A DNA stretch of 64,000 bases from Paenibacillus sp. KS-LC4. GTDB lineage: Bacteria > Bacillota > Bacilli > Paenibacillales > Paenibacillaceae. Below the pieces are notes generated by a model. It ran no database searches, was not told the DNA's origin, and saw only the letters and a program-made list of their open reading frames with translations. Below are positions 45,348 to 54,992 of this stretch, piece by piece. A program made the position numbers and the translations under genes. How positions within the stretch are numbered: position 1 is the stretch's first letter; every line of letters begins with the position of its first letter. Where the stretch lies: NCBI RefSeq assembly GCF_036894955.1, contig NZ_CP145905.1:4110501-4174500 (forward strand). The letters are read 5' to 3'.

Positions 45348-46286
45348 ATGCAGAAGGTAAAAATATTTTCGGGGTCATCCAATCGCGCGCTTGCCGAGGA
45401 GATATGTAGTTCACTCGGTATTCCGCTTGGCAGTGTCGCCATATCTCGCCAGCAAAGCGGCGAAATTCACGTATCTTATGAAGAACCTATTCGGACATGC
45501 CATGTCTTTATTGTACAAGCACTGTCCCATCCGGTTAATGAACATTTAGTGGAATTGATGATTATGATTGATGCGGCGAAGCGCGCTTCCGCCAAGACCA
45601 TTAATCTTGTCATTCCTTATTATGGATATGCGCGCCAAGAACGCAAATCCGCTCCTCGTGAGCCGATTTCTGCCAAGCTGGTTGCTGATGTGCTGACTAC
45701 GGTCGGCGCTCATCGCATCATTACCGTGGATTTGCATGCAGATCCTATTCAAGGCTTTTTCGAAATTCCGGTTGATCATCTGACCGCTCTGGATCTCATT
45801 ATCAGACATTTGAAAAGCCAAAATATCGTCAATCCTGTCGTCGTTTCGCCAGATGCCGGACGAGCATCAACAGCAGAGAAGCTGGCGAACTATTTGGATT
45901 GCCCGTTTGCCATTATGATCAAAAACCGCCCGGCTCATAACCAGTCGGAAATTACCCATATTATCGGTGAAGTGGAAGGCATGACGCCGATTATTATTGA
46001 GGATTTGATTGATACAGGCAGCACCATCGTAAACGTCGTTGAAGCGCTCCACAAAAAAGGCGCCCATGATGCCTATGTTTGCGCAACGCACGGCCTATTC
46101 TCGGCCAACGCCATCCAAAAGCTGACGCATCCGAACATTCGTCAAGTGGTTGTAACGGATACGATTGCGCTAGGCGATCATTCAGACAAATTTTTCGTAC
46201 TGCCAATGTCGCCGCTCATCGCAACCGCCATTAAAATCATTTCCGAAGGCGGCTCGCTCGATAAGCTTTTCAAAATCGGCGGCTAA
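45348..46286 (+). CDS. prs: Ribose-phosphate pyrophosphokinase (PRPP synthetase)
   Basis: The 312-residue enzyme makes PRPP from ribose-5-phosphate and ATP for nucleotide, His and Trp synthesis. Visible motifs are the start KIFSGSSNRALAEEI, the ATP loop YYGYARQERKSAPREPISAKL, DLHADPIQGFF and the PRPP-loop IIIEDLIDTGSTI. It resembles standard bacterial enzymes but lacks some surrounding genes of the main prs locus (glmU), so it may be a second copy. The unusual leader suggests separate control. Confidence 0.93.
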   Translation: MQKVKIFSGSSNRALAEEICSSLGIPLGSVAISRQQSGEIHVSYEEPIRTCHVFIVQALSHPVNEHLVELMIMIDAAKRASAKTINLVIPYYGYARQERKSAPREPISAKLVADVLTTVGAHRIITVDLHADPIQGFFEIPVDHLTALDLIIRHLKSQNIVNPVVVSPDAGRASTAEKLANYLDCPFAIMIKNRPAHNQSEITHIIGEVEGMTPIIIEDLIDTGSTIVNVVEALHKKGAHDAYVCATHGLFSANAIQKLTHPNIRQVVVTDTIALGDHSDKFFVLPMSPLIATAIKIISEGGSLDKLFKIGG

Positions 46287-46326
46287 GCCTTTAAGCGCTG
46301 CAAGCCGCGCTTGCGGCAACACAAAA

Positions 46327-46368
46327 ACGCATCGTTCAGCTGCAACAAGCAGCAGGACGATGCGTTTT
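46327..46368 (+). terminator. Terminator of prs
   Basis: AACGCATCGT and ACGATGCGTT pair around an A/G/C-rich loop and are followed by TTATTTTT. Confidence 0.75.
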
Positions 46369-46416
46369 ATTTTTGACTATTGCCGTAAGTATTATATCCT
46401 TATCCATTATCGAGGC

Positions 46417-47091
46417 TTAGTTCACCCACTGCACGATATCCTCTAATGGCAGCCTTGATTTCGGACGCTTCGGCTCAGCAAGCCGGTAGCCAAAAGCAGC
46501 CATCACAGACACTTCCAAATTCCCGCCCTCCAGCAGTCCCTCTCCATCCAAAATCGCATGCGCCTGATCCAGATTAAAGCCCTCAATCGGGCAGGAATCA
46601 ATACCAATTTGCGCAGCAGCGGTCATCATGTTGGCCAGTGGTATATACGTCTGCTTCGACGACCAATCCAGCAAAGTGCGCTCATTATCAAGCAAGTGCA
46701 GATCGGACTCCTGAAAAGACTTATAAATAACAGGAACCTTCTGATAAACGTCCTCGCGCATTCCTTTAACCTGCGTATACATATATTTCATATAATCTGA
46801 ATCATAGCGCACATTGCGGCGGGCTAGGAAAACAATAAAATGACTCGCTGTTTCCAGTTGCTTCCTCGCTCCCCAGGATACGTCAGCCAGCTTCGCCCGA
46901 AGCGCCTGATTTTGGAGAATGACAAACTTCCAAGGCTCCAGCCCAATAGAGCTAGGTGACAATCTGCCTGTTTCCAAAATAAACTGAAAATCCTCATCGG
47001 AAATTTTTCGCGCAGGGTCAAATTCCTTCGTCGCATGCCTAAACCATAAGGCATCCAGTATTTGCTGCTTTGTTGCTTCGTAGTTGTCCAT
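46417..47091 (-). CDS. Nitroreductase-family NAD(P)H-dependent FMN oxidoreductase
   Basis: The 224-residue product is a flavin reductase of the nitroreductase fold (YfkO/NfsB-like). Marks are the N-terminal FRHATKEFDPARKISDED region, the FMN-contacting LSPSSIGLEPWKFVIL near residue 45 and the C-terminal GIDSCPIEGF and FGYRL regions. Such enzymes reduce quinones and nitro compounds in the cytoplasm. It stands alone, convergent with prs. Substrate is not predictable. Confidence 0.92.
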   Translation of the reverse strand: MDNYEATKQQILDALWFRHATKEFDPARKISDEDFQFILETGRLSPSSIGLEPWKFVILQNQALRAKLADVSWGARKQLETASHFIVFLARRNVRYDSDYMKYMYTQVKGMREDVYQKVPVIYKSFQESDLHLLDNERTLLDWSSKQTYIPLANMMTAAAQIGIDSCPIEGFNLDQAHAILDGEGLLEGGNLEVSVMAAFGYRLAEPKRPKSRLPLEDIVQWVN

Positions 47092-47275
47092 GCTTCGCTT
47101 CCTCTCTTAACCGATACATTAATTTTAATAAAATGTGCAGCGGCTTGCAAGCAAGCACCTTTACGTCTCCAAGCATTTTGCCCGTTCATGGGACAAACAA
47201 GCAAAGCCCGCCAGCGTCAGTTCCCTGACAGTGGCGGGTGTTACAGACTACCGCTTCTATAAGGATGGTCAAAAG

Positions 47276-49561
47276 TTAATTTGTAGTGCGCTTGCCGCCT
47301 GCATATTTCGCCGTTCTTGCATCTTGAATGACACCGCTCCAGTTCAGTCCGTAGCCAAAGTCATAGGCATGGCCTGCTGTATCGACATACACATCCATAT
47401 CATGCGGCGTGTCTTCAAGCTGCTCCTCCACCGCCACCATGTCTCGCGGCATTTGGAAGGGCAGCAGGCCTGACGGCTCGGAAGCGCCGATGATCGTCTC
47501 CAGAAGCGCTTGCTCCTGCAAGCCAAAATGGGCAATAATAGCGTCAGCCTCCGCTTCAAATTCAGCGACTACCGCCGGATTGCTGAGCGTAATCGAAACG
47601 ATGACGGGCTTGCCCTTCATTTTCGCTTTCGTGTCCAGCACCATATCCAGATCGGATTCATTGGCAACGGTAACCGTCTTCCCTTTGTAGGTACGATTCA
47701 GCACATCACGCGCATCGCCAGCAAGGCTCGTCTCACGTGCATGTACGGCCGTATAGGGGCGGTATTGAAGGCTGACCGGCACATAGCCATTTCCGCCCGC
47801 TTCAGCATCTGCCTTGCTGTAGCCCATCGTGCTATGCGGGCTTTCTATGCACACCAAGGCGAAATCCGCCAGCTCCGGATTGTCGGTCACATCAAAATAC
47901 TTCTGGACCATAGCTACACTAATCGGATATCCCTCAAAGGACGGCGTTGGCAGCCCTAGCCAGCTCGCACCCTCCGGTCTAAATTTACGGGGAATATAGA
48001 CCGTACGGCGTCCGCTTGCGGCAGACAGCGGCAGCGTTTGCCCTTTATTTTTCAACAGCACCATCGACTTCAGCTGCGCTTCGTAGCCCGCCGCCATGAA
48101 GGATGGGGAACCGACCGTCGCAGTCGTCTGCGCTACGTCCAAATAAGGATTTTCAAAAAGGCCAAGCCGGAAAATATTTTTCAGCAGCCGCACCGCCGAT
48201 TGCTCGAAACGGCTGCGCATGAATGCCTCTCCATGCTGCTGCACGCCGATGTGATAAGCTTCAATTACCGGCCCCGTCTCATTGTTGCCGCCAAATTGGT
48301 CAACGCCAGCCATCAGCAGCTTGTAGTGACGCTCTGCTACGCTGTAGCCTTCCTCGACACCCCAGCAGCGACCGCCGCTCATCAGCCTCGTAATATCATC
48401 GCCTTCATCTGCGGTAATACCCCAGTCCGTGCAGACGACGCCATCGTAGCCGTACTGCTCGCGCAGCAAATCATTTATGAGGTAGCTGTTGTAGGAGTTG
48501 CCAACCTCCTCGCCATTAACGGGGTCTTGTCCTTGCGAAATCGTATAATAAGGCATAACCGCAGAGGCTTTGCCGGTCTTGCCAGCGAGCTTGAACGCCC
48601 CTTCCGTAAAAGGACGCAAATGCTGCTCAAACTGCTCGCCCGGATACACGGCATATTTGCCATAGCCAAAATGTGCATCTCTGCCGCCTTCGCCCGAGCC
48701 GCCGCCCGGCCAATGCTTGACCATCGCATTTACGCTGTCATAGCCCCAGCCTTCGGCTATTTCTTGCTCGCCCTCCGACGTCTGGAAGCCGTCAATATAT
48801 GCACGGCCCATATCCGTGGACAGCTGGGGATCTTCGCCAAAGGTCATGCCGAATCGGAACCAGCGTGGATCGGTGCCAATATCGACCTGCGGCGACAACG
48901 CCGTGCCAATGCCTAGCGCCCGATACTCCTTCGCTGCAACCTCGCCGAATTTCTTCGCCTCCTCTGGATCGAACGTTGCGGCAAGCCCCATCGTCTCCGG
49001 CCACATTGAAATGCTGCCGCCAGCACCAGCATTAAATTCCTTCGACGAATCCGTTGCATGCCGGGGGTCAGAGCTCGTATTTACCGGAATGCCCAGCCCT
49101 AAGCCTTCAACATATGCCTGCATCGTATTGTTCCAATGCGCCGCTGTTTCCGGGCTTTCCACCATCGTCAGCAGCACATGGCGTAAATGATCCTGCTTCA
49201 GAAAAGCAAGCTGCTGATCCGTCAGCGCATGTGAGCCCGCACCGCTATCGGCAAATGCCTTCCCTCCATAAGTGCCCCCTTGCCAGCCCAGGCTCGCTGG
49301 AACGGCCTGATGGCTGCTGTAGAGCATAAGCCCCGCGATTTGCTCGACGCTCATTTTCGAAGCGAGATCCTCCGCCCGCTCCTGCGGACTAAGCCGCCAA
49401 TCCTCATATTTGTCCAGCTTGCCGTCCTTGTTCAAATCTTTAAAATAAAAGCCGTCCTGCTCCAAAATACGGACGCCTGACAAAGTCGAATAGCCAAGCT
49501 TCGGCCCATTTTCATTGTAAATATATTGAATAGTAGTAGCCTGATCACGCTCGTCTGCCAA
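47276..49561 (-). CDS. GH3 family beta-glycosidase
   Basis: The 761-residue product has the two-domain GH3 architecture. The N-terminal barrel includes MVKHWPGGGSGEGGRDAHFG, and the nucleophile Asp in VVCTDWGIT; the C-terminal alpha/beta domain (about 480-760) carries the substrate-binding loops. A Ca-binding-like KDLNKDGKLDKYEDW segment near residue 41 is unusual for the family and resembles an EF-hand/dockerin loop. No signal peptide is present. The start is TTG at 49561 after AAAGGATG. Substrate (glucoside, xyloside or other) is unknown. Confidence 0.92.
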   Translation of the reverse strand: MADERDQATTIQYIYNENGPKLGYSTLSGVRILEQDGFYFKDLNKDGKLDKYEDWRLSPQERAEDLASKMSVEQIAGLMLYSSHQAVPASLGWQGGTYGGKAFADSGAGSHALTDQQLAFLKQDHLRHVLLTMVESPETAAHWNNTMQAYVEGLGLGIPVNTSSDPRHATDSSKEFNAGAGGSISMWPETMGLAATFDPEEAKKFGEVAAKEYRALGIGTALSPQVDIGTDPRWFRFGMTFGEDPQLSTDMGRAYIDGFQTSEGEQEIAEGWGYDSVNAMVKHWPGGGSGEGGRDAHFGYGKYAVYPGEQFEQHLRPFTEGAFKLAGKTGKASAVMPYYTISQGQDPVNGEEVGNSYNSYLINDLLREQYGYDGVVCTDWGITADEGDDITRLMSGGRCWGVEEGYSVAERHYKLLMAGVDQFGGNNETGPVIEAYHIGVQQHGEAFMRSRFEQSAVRLLKNIFRLGLFENPYLDVAQTTATVGSPSFMAAGYEAQLKSMVLLKNKGQTLPLSAASGRRTVYIPRKFRPEGASWLGLPTPSFEGYPISVAMVQKYFDVTDNPELADFALVCIESPHSTMGYSKADAEAGGNGYVPVSLQYRPYTAVHARETSLAGDARDVLNRTYKGKTVTVANESDLDMVLDTKAKMKGKPVIVSITLSNPAVVAEFEAEADAIIAHFGLQEQALLETIIGASEPSGLLPFQMPRDMVAVEEQLEDTPHDMDVYVDTAGHAYDFGYGLNWSGVIQDARTAKYAGGKRTTN

Positions 49562-49862
49562 ACCAATCCCATCCTTTCGCGTGCCTGTAGATGCCTTGCT
49601 TCCCTTATAATTATAGCGAATGTGGCCTTGCTCAGGCTAATCGTATTCCGACTTTTTAGTTGTGATTTTAAGACTATTTTCAAGGTGAAACGGCTGTCTC
49701 CATCCTTTGGCGAGGCGGCGCGTTTCATTCCGAGAAGCTTAAACATTTTTATCGTTTGAAAAAAAGGCCGTAGAGCCCATTCGCGCTCCGCAGCCATTAG
49801 CAGATCAGACGGTGACTTCCTTCCCGTCACCTTTTATTAGGACATCCCTCAGCCTGACTCAT
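49562..49862. other. Intergenic region between GH3 and siderophore-binding genes
   Basis: This 301-base stretch holds the GH3 leader and the 3' region of the siderophore operon. A weak hairpin GGTGAC/GTCACC with TTTTATT following is at about 49810-49836. No gene with start and ribosome-binding site could be supported. Confidence 0.5.
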
Positions 49863-50849
49863 TTATTTCTCAAACAAGCTTTGGGCATCGTCAAGCGCCA
49901 TGCTGTGGCCTAGCGACGAATAATCGAGCCATTTTTGCCCGTCAAGCACATAAACGTGATTGTTTTTCACCGCTTTTAAGTTAAGCCATACCGGATTTTG
50001 CTCCAGCTGCTCAAAATTCGCTTTCGCCTCATTGCCTTTGCTGATGATGACGAAAATGGCATCCGCATCAAAATCGGGCAGCACCTCCTGCGATATAACC
50101 GCATAGGGCTCATCCTTAATTTTTTCAACGCCAGTTGCTGGAGTCAGCCCCAAATCCTCAAACATAATCGGTCCTACCGGACGTTTCATGCCCATGACGC
50201 GCAGCTCCTTCGCTGTTGTACGAATCGCCATCACCTTGGCATCGGCACCAAGCTTGCTGCTAATCAGCGTCTTTACGCTAGCTGCTTTTGCTTCATAATC
50301 TTTAATAAACTGCTCTGCTTCTGCCTGCTTGTCGACATGCTCGGCAATTCGCTTTAAATGATCTCTCCATGTGCCATTGTCCATATCAATGGAAATGGTC
50401 GGAGCAATCTTCTCGAATTTGGCAAGGTCTGCGCCGGAATATACCTCATCAATGTAGATAACATCCGGCTTCAGCGCCAGCACAGCTTCCATATCCGGAT
50501 CTGTAACGACGCCAAGCTTCGCCGTTCCTTCCAGACGATCCGCTACGTGGGGAAGGAAATCCTTCACGTCGCCGCCAACAACCGAGCCAGCTGGCTTAAT
50601 ACCAAGAGCAAGCAAATTGTTCGTGATATGAATCGACATGGAGGCAATTTTCACATCAGGTCCATGCGGCTCCACTTGCCCAGCACTCGGTGAAGCGCTT
50701 GCTTCTGCAGAAGCTTCGGCGCCCTGGCCTGCATGGCCTCCATTTGTGCTTTGTGGCGAGGCAGCTTGTCCACAAGCCGCCAGCATGGTGACAACCATCA
50801 GGCTGATTAGCGTCAGCAGCGCTTTAGAAGAAAATAGTGATTTTTTCAT
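49863..50849 (-). CDS. Iron-siderophore ABC transporter substrate-binding lipoprotein
   Basis: The 328-residue product has a signal peptide with lipobox LAAC (Cys26), a Ser/Ala/Gln-rich linker and a class III periplasmic-binding fold (about 60-325) with the motif VVGGDVKDFLPHV and the terminal NHVYVLDGQKW region. It would bind an Fe-siderophore outside the membrane and pass it to the two FecCD permeases upstream. It lies 134 bases after the permease gene, with a palindrome in the gap, so it may also have its own promoter. Ligand is not predictable. The operon's ATPase gene is absent here. Confidence 0.93.
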   Translation of the reverse strand: MKKSLFSSKALLTLISLMVVTMLAACGQAASPQSTNGGHAGQGAEASAEASASPSAGQVEPHGPDVKIASMSIHITNNLLALGIKPAGSVVGGDVKDFLPHVADRLEGTAKLGVVTDPDMEAVLALKPDVIYIDEVYSGADLAKFEKIAPTISIDMDNGTWRDHLKRIAEHVDKQAEAEQFIKDYEAKAASVKTLISSKLGADAKVMAIRTTAKELRVMGMKRPVGPIMFEDLGLTPATGVEKIKDEPYAVISQEVLPDFDADAIFVIISKGNEAKANFEQLEQNPVWLNLKAVKNNHVYVLDGQKWLDYSSLGHSMALDDAQSLFEK

Positions 50850-50877
50850 AACTCGTTAAGTCCCCCGTATTCATCGT

Positions 50878-50893
50878 CTGAACGTTCGTTCAG
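50878..50893. promoter_or_regulatory. Palindrome CTGAACGTTCGTTCAG before the siderophore-binding gene
   Basis: Seven-base arms around TT in the leader of the substrate-binding gene, with symmetry typical of TetR-type operators or a short hairpin. Function is unknown. Confidence 0.35.
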
Positions 50894-50983
50894 CGTCTAA
50901 TGATTCAAATTGTGAAAGCTTCCCTACTAGTTTTACCTGCACAACCAGCACAACCCTATATTGCAAGCGCTACTCTGCACCTC

Positions 50984-52000
50984 TCAAACTTTTTTCCTGA
51001 ACAGCATGTACAGAAAATATGGACCGCCGATAAGTGCAACGATGACACCCGCCGGAATCGCGTTAGGCTGAAAAATAGAGCGTCCAATGGTATCCGCGGT
51101 TACGAGTATTACAAGTCCGATGCTAGCCGCCGCCGGCAAAAAATAGCGATGCTGAGGGCCCGCTAGCCTGCTTGCCAAATGTGGAGCTACAAGACCGATA
51201 AAGCCAATACCGCCAGTCATGGAGACGCTGGCGCAGGACAAAGCTACGGCAAGGATCATCATGAGCAGCCGATTTCGCGTAACGCTGCTGCCCACTCCTG
51301 AAGCGATTTCATCGCCAAAGCTGAACAAATCCAGCGTCTTCGATTTTAAATAAACAATCGGCACCAAAATGACGATCCACGGCAGCAGCGCCCAAACGTT
51401 AATCCAATCTCTGCCCCATACGCTTCCCGCCAGCCAACGTGCCGCAAACGCATATGTATCCGGGTCCAGCTTAAGGGAGAGAAACAGCGTAAGCGCACTG
51501 ACACCTGCTTCTATCGCAATCCCCACAAGAATAAGCCGGATCGGCATAATGCCCCGCTGCCTGTCATACGCCAGCAAAATAATGACGATGGCGATTACGC
51601 TGCCCCCGGCAAAGGTGAACATCGGAATGAGCATCGCAAGCGAGCCTTCCATCGTCCGAAAGAAGGATACAAATACGATTAGTCCGAAGGCGGCTCCGGC
51701 ATGCAGGCCCAAAATACCCGGATCAGCCAGCGCATTGCGCGATACGCCCTGCAACACTGCCCCGGCAACGCCAAGCCCGATGCCGCCAAGCATCGTTACA
51801 ACGATACGCGGCAGCCGGTAATCGAACAAAATCATTTGCTCCTCCGTCGTTCCCCCGCCCAGCAGCGTCTGCCATACCGCAAGTGGCGATAAGCGAATAG
51901 TCCCTGTGTTTAAGCCGATCAAAATGACTACAATGGCTAAAATAAACATGACGACGCTGACCGTAATCGCCCTGCGAGCCCGATATGCCGATGGTTCCAT
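50984..52000 (-). CDS. FecCD-family iron-siderophore permease (second subunit)
   Basis: The 338-residue product has about ten membrane segments with the family motifs GLGVAGAVLQGVSRNALADPGILGLHAGAA and GFIGLVAPHLASRLAGPQHRYF. It forms a heterodimeric permease with the product of the upstream gene 2 bases away, and passes the substrate to the cytoplasm. Length is normal. Confidence 0.94.
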   Translation of the reverse strand: MEPSAYRARRAITVSVVMFILAIVVILIGLNTGTIRLSPLAVWQTLLGGGTTEEQMILFDYRLPRIVVTMLGGIGLGVAGAVLQGVSRNALADPGILGLHAGAAFGLIVFVSFFRTMEGSLAMLIPMFTFAGGSVIAIVIILLAYDRQRGIMPIRLILVGIAIEAGVSALTLFLSLKLDPDTYAFAARWLAGSVWGRDWINVWALLPWIVILVPIVYLKSKTLDLFSFGDEIASGVGSSVTRNRLLMMILAVALSCASVSMTGGIGFIGLVAPHLASRLAGPQHRYFLPAAASIGLVILVTADTIGRSIFQPNAIPAGVIVALIGGPYFLYMLFRKKV

Positions 52001-52002
52001 GA

Positions 52003-53007
52003 CTAAAGCTCCCTCCTCTCTTTACGTGCTAAATAGAGGAAAAATGGAACGCCGACCATCGCGACCATCGCACCAATAGCAAATTCCCGCGGCGGATTGA
52101 CCATCCGCGCTGCAAAATCAGCCCAGACGAGCAGACTTCCGCCAAGCAGCGCTGAAAACGGCAGCACAAACCGGTAATCGACACCGACGATTCTGCGGGC
52201 TATATGTGGAATAACAAGCCCGACAAAAGCGATAGAGCCTGCGGCTGACACCGAAGCTCCAGCCAGCACTACAGCTATGAGCAGGCCGAGAATGCGGATG
52301 CGGGCTGTTTTAATGCCGAGTCCCGTTGCCGCTTCTTCACCAAGGGAAAGAAACGTAATGGGACGTCCGAGCAGCATCGCACCTGCAAGACCAGCCAGTA
52401 TAACGGGGGCAAGCAGCTTCAAGTGCACCCACTTTATTCCCGCAACACCGCCTGCATACCAGAAAGCCAAATCCTGGCTGAGGTCAAAATAAATCGCAAT
52501 GCCTGTGCTTAGCGAATGCAAAATAGCAGCAACTACAGCGCCTGCAATCGTTAGCCGCAGCGACGTTAGCCCGCCCGGAGCCGCCGAGCCCAGCAGCATG
52601 ATGAACAAGGTGCTTAAAGCGGCGCCAATGAAGGATAGCAGCATTACATGCGAATAGGATAATGAAGGAAGCAGCGCAAAGCAAAGCGCCACAACGAAGG
52701 CCGCTCCGGCATTTACGCCGAGCAAGCCCGTATCCGCCATCGGATTGCGGGTTACCCCCTGCATAATAGCGCCTGCTACAGCAAATGCCATACCCGTAAG
52801 TGCGGCGCCCAGCACACGTGGCAGTCTCAGCTCATGAATAATTTGATGCGGCGTCAAGCTGGCATTATAATCAAAAACAGCCGTCCAGACCGTATACAAA
52901 TCCATTTCCTTCGCGCCACTCGATACTGCCATAAACAGTGAGAACACAAGCCATGCGCAGCCTGCGCTAAGCGATAAGCTGATCGTATATCCCTTGTTCC
53001 ATTTCAT
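52003..53007 (-). CDS. FecCD-family iron-siderophore permease (first subunit)
   Basis: The 334-residue product resembles its neighbour (GMAFAVAGAIMQGVTRNPMADTGLLGVNAGAA; GLVIPHIARRIVGVDYRF) and is the first gene of the operon. A perfect Fur box lies 38 bases upstream of its start. The two permeases likely arose by duplication and act as a pair. Confidence 0.94.
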   Translation of the reverse strand: MKWNKGYTISLSLSAGCAWLVFSLFMAVSSGAKEMDLYTVWTAVFDYNASLTPHQIIHELRLPRVLGAALTGMAFAVAGAIMQGVTRNPMADTGLLGVNAGAAFVVALCFALLPSLSYSHVMLLSFIGAALSTLFIMLLGSAAPGGLTSLRLTIAGAVVAAILHSLSTGIAIYFDLSQDLAFWYAGGVAGIKWVHLKLLAPVILAGLAGAMLLGRPITFLSLGEEAATGLGIKTARIRILGLLIAVVLAGASVSAAGSIAFVGLVIPHIARRIVGVDYRFVLPFSALLGGSLLVWADFAARMVNPPREFAIGAMVAMVGVPFFLYLARKERREL

Positions 53008-53044
53008 ACGCCTTTACCCGTAAAGCCTCCCCAAATATCAATAT

Positions 53045-53059
53045 TGATAATCATTATCA
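53045..53059. promoter_or_regulatory. Fur box
   Basis: TGATAATCATTATCA is a perfect 7-1-7 inverted repeat matching the Bacillus Fur consensus. It lies in the 130-base gap between the regulator gene and the first permease gene and should repress the uptake operon under iron sufficiency. Confidence 0.9.
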
Positions 53060-53137
53060 CAATCTTCTTCATTATAACGATTCCTGCTTTCCCGTACATG
53101 ACATAATTCAAGATCGCCATATGGATTATTCTCAGGT

Positions 53138-54763
53138 TTACAACGATAATCTATTCGGCGACAGCAGCAATTGCCCGACTTCCTCCATCTGCAAATCAAT
53201 GCCATAAGGGGCGTAGACGATCCATTTTGTTTTATCGAGGAAATATACACGATTATTTTTCACGGCCGGAAAGCTTTTCCACACCGGACTCGTTTTCAGC
53301 AAGGCTACCAGAAGCTTATGCTCCGCCTCGTTTGAGAAAGCGAGAAACAAATAATCAGCTTCATAACCGGCCAGCTCCTCGGGCGTTATTGAAACCCAGT
53401 TGAAGCCTGTTCCAGGCGCATGCTGCTGAAGCTTTTCACGAATTTTGGCAGGCGGTGACAGCTGCAGCGAGCGATAAAGCACATGTCCAATATTGCGGGT
53501 GCCATAAATGCGCAGCTCCTCCTGCCGCGCGACGCAAATCGTTGCTGTCGTGCCTATGGACAAAGAACGCATCAAGCTTCTTCGCAGCTGCAACGCCTTG
53601 CGTTCATGGCGATCCCGCCATTTTCGCGCAGCCTCCTGCTTGCCCGTCAGCTCAGCCAGCTCATGCATATGGCTGTATATATCCATCGTTGTCCAAGGAA
53701 TGCCTACGATTGGCGCCACATCATTCACATGCTTCAGCGCCTTTGCCAGCACATTATCCTTGCAAACAAATAAATCCGGCTGCACTTCAAGAAAGGTTTG
53801 GCGCCCAATTTCCCAATGGTCAACCGCATGCTTTGGCAGCTCCAGCTCCCTTGTCACAATTGGTAGATGGGGATGGACCTGAGCGGCGCAGAGATCCACC
53901 CCCAGCGTAAACAGATGATCCGTATAGGCATAAGAAAGCGAGCTTATTTTCAAATCCCGATTCCGCGTGTACACCGTCGGCGCATAACCGCTCGTTGCCT
54001 TAAAACGGCGGCTAAAATAAAATTCGTCTCCATAGCCAACATCACCAGCGATATCATGAATTGGCTTATCGGTCAGGAGCAGCAGTTCCTTCGCCTTGTT
54101 CATACGCAAATCGGTCAAAAAAGCGACCGGCGTCTTATTCATTACCTTCTTGAACACCTGTGAATAATAGGACGGGTGCAGCTGGGCAATATCAGCAAGC
54201 TTGTCCACTCGAATATCCTCGCGAAAATGAGACTGCATATAGCGCAGCGTCAGCTCCAGCCGCTTTTCCAAATCATTAGCTGCCATAGGAGCCGCATGTG
54301 CAATAACACCGTTCAGCAGCTCTTGCAAATAATGCTGCCCCAGAAACCGGCTGCTCTCGTCCATACCGCTATCTTCAGCCGTCAGCAAATAGAGCAGCCG
54401 CTTGAAGCGGCTTCCTTTGAGCCTAATAAGTCCCTCCACCGGAAACTCCAGCTCGCGCTCGTAAGTCCGCTGATGCTCGCCCTGCTCCTTCAAGCGGAAT
54501 AAATCAAAAATCACCCAGCTTAGCTCCACTGGAGCAGTTGTATGGAGAGATAGCTCCACTGTCGTATTGGGTGAAAAAATATAATAACCATCGCGGGCAA
54601 GCTTCTCTTGTTTTCCGTTTATAATGAGCTCCCCCTTGCCTTTTGCTGCGTGCAGCAGCGTATGGCCGGATAGAGGTTGACTGCCATACGCCCAGCTTGG
54701 GGAGGAAGTGGCTTGCCCGGCTTGTTTAATTTCCAATAAAATATCGGTCAAAAATATCGTCAT
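53138..54763 (-). CDS. AraC-family activator with fused siderophore-binding domain (Btr/YbbB-like)
   Basis: The 541-residue product has an N-terminal cupin-like region (about 1-150), a double helix-turn-helix (about 165-270; HYSQVFKKVMNKTPVAFL and FYFSRRFKATSGYAP) and a C-terminal class III periplasmic-binding domain (about 280-535) that resembles the cotranscribed binding protein, including NNRVYFLDKTKW. In Bacillus subtilis Btr binds bacillibactin by this domain and activates feuABC. Here it probably senses the siderophore imported by the downstream genes. The Fur box and the operon lie directly downstream on the same strand. Confidence 0.92.
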   Translation of the reverse strand: MTIFLTDILLEIKQAGQATSSPSWAYGSQPLSGHTLLHAAKGKGELIINGKQEKLARDGYYIFSPNTTVELSLHTTAPVELSWVIFDLFRLKEQGEHQRTYERELEFPVEGLIRLKGSRFKRLLYLLTAEDSGMDESSRFLGQHYLQELLNGVIAHAAPMAANDLEKRLELTLRYMQSHFREDIRVDKLADIAQLHPSYYSQVFKKVMNKTPVAFLTDLRMNKAKELLLLTDKPIHDIAGDVGYGDEFYFSRRFKATSGYAPTVYTRNRDLKISSLSYAYTDHLFTLGVDLCAAQVHPHLPIVTRELELPKHAVDHWEIGRQTFLEVQPDLFVCKDNVLAKALKHVNDVAPIVGIPWTTMDIYSHMHELAELTGKQEAARKWRDRHERKALQLRRSLMRSLSIGTTATICVARQEELRIYGTRNIGHVLYRSLQLSPPAKIREKLQQHAPGTGFNWVSITPEELAGYEADYLFLAFSNEAEHKLLVALLKTSPVWKSFPAVKNNRVYFLDKTKWIVYAPYGIDLQMEEVGQLLLSPNRLSL

Positions 54764-54992
54764 TTCTTGGACGCTCCCTTAATTGCCGCAGCAGGGCAAG
54801 ATCAGCTTGAAATGCTTTGCGCCGTGCCTATCCCGATTGTGCGTGCGGCATACTGCTATTCATTATATAGAAAAAAAACGCCGCTGGCACGCTCATCCCC
54901 CGCTAGCGCTTGATCTCATCTGCATACAATTTGCCTCTGCTGGTAAAAATAGCTGAGCCTAAGCAAATTCGACAGGGAGGATGTCTGCCGCT

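Noticed and set aside
48038..48916. 292-codon plus-strand ORF over the GH3 gene
   Set aside because: Antisense of GH3, no motif recognised.
49432..49830. 132-codon minus-strand ORF at the GH3 start
   Set aside because: Overlaps the start of GH3 in another frame and lacks a family or ribosome-binding site.
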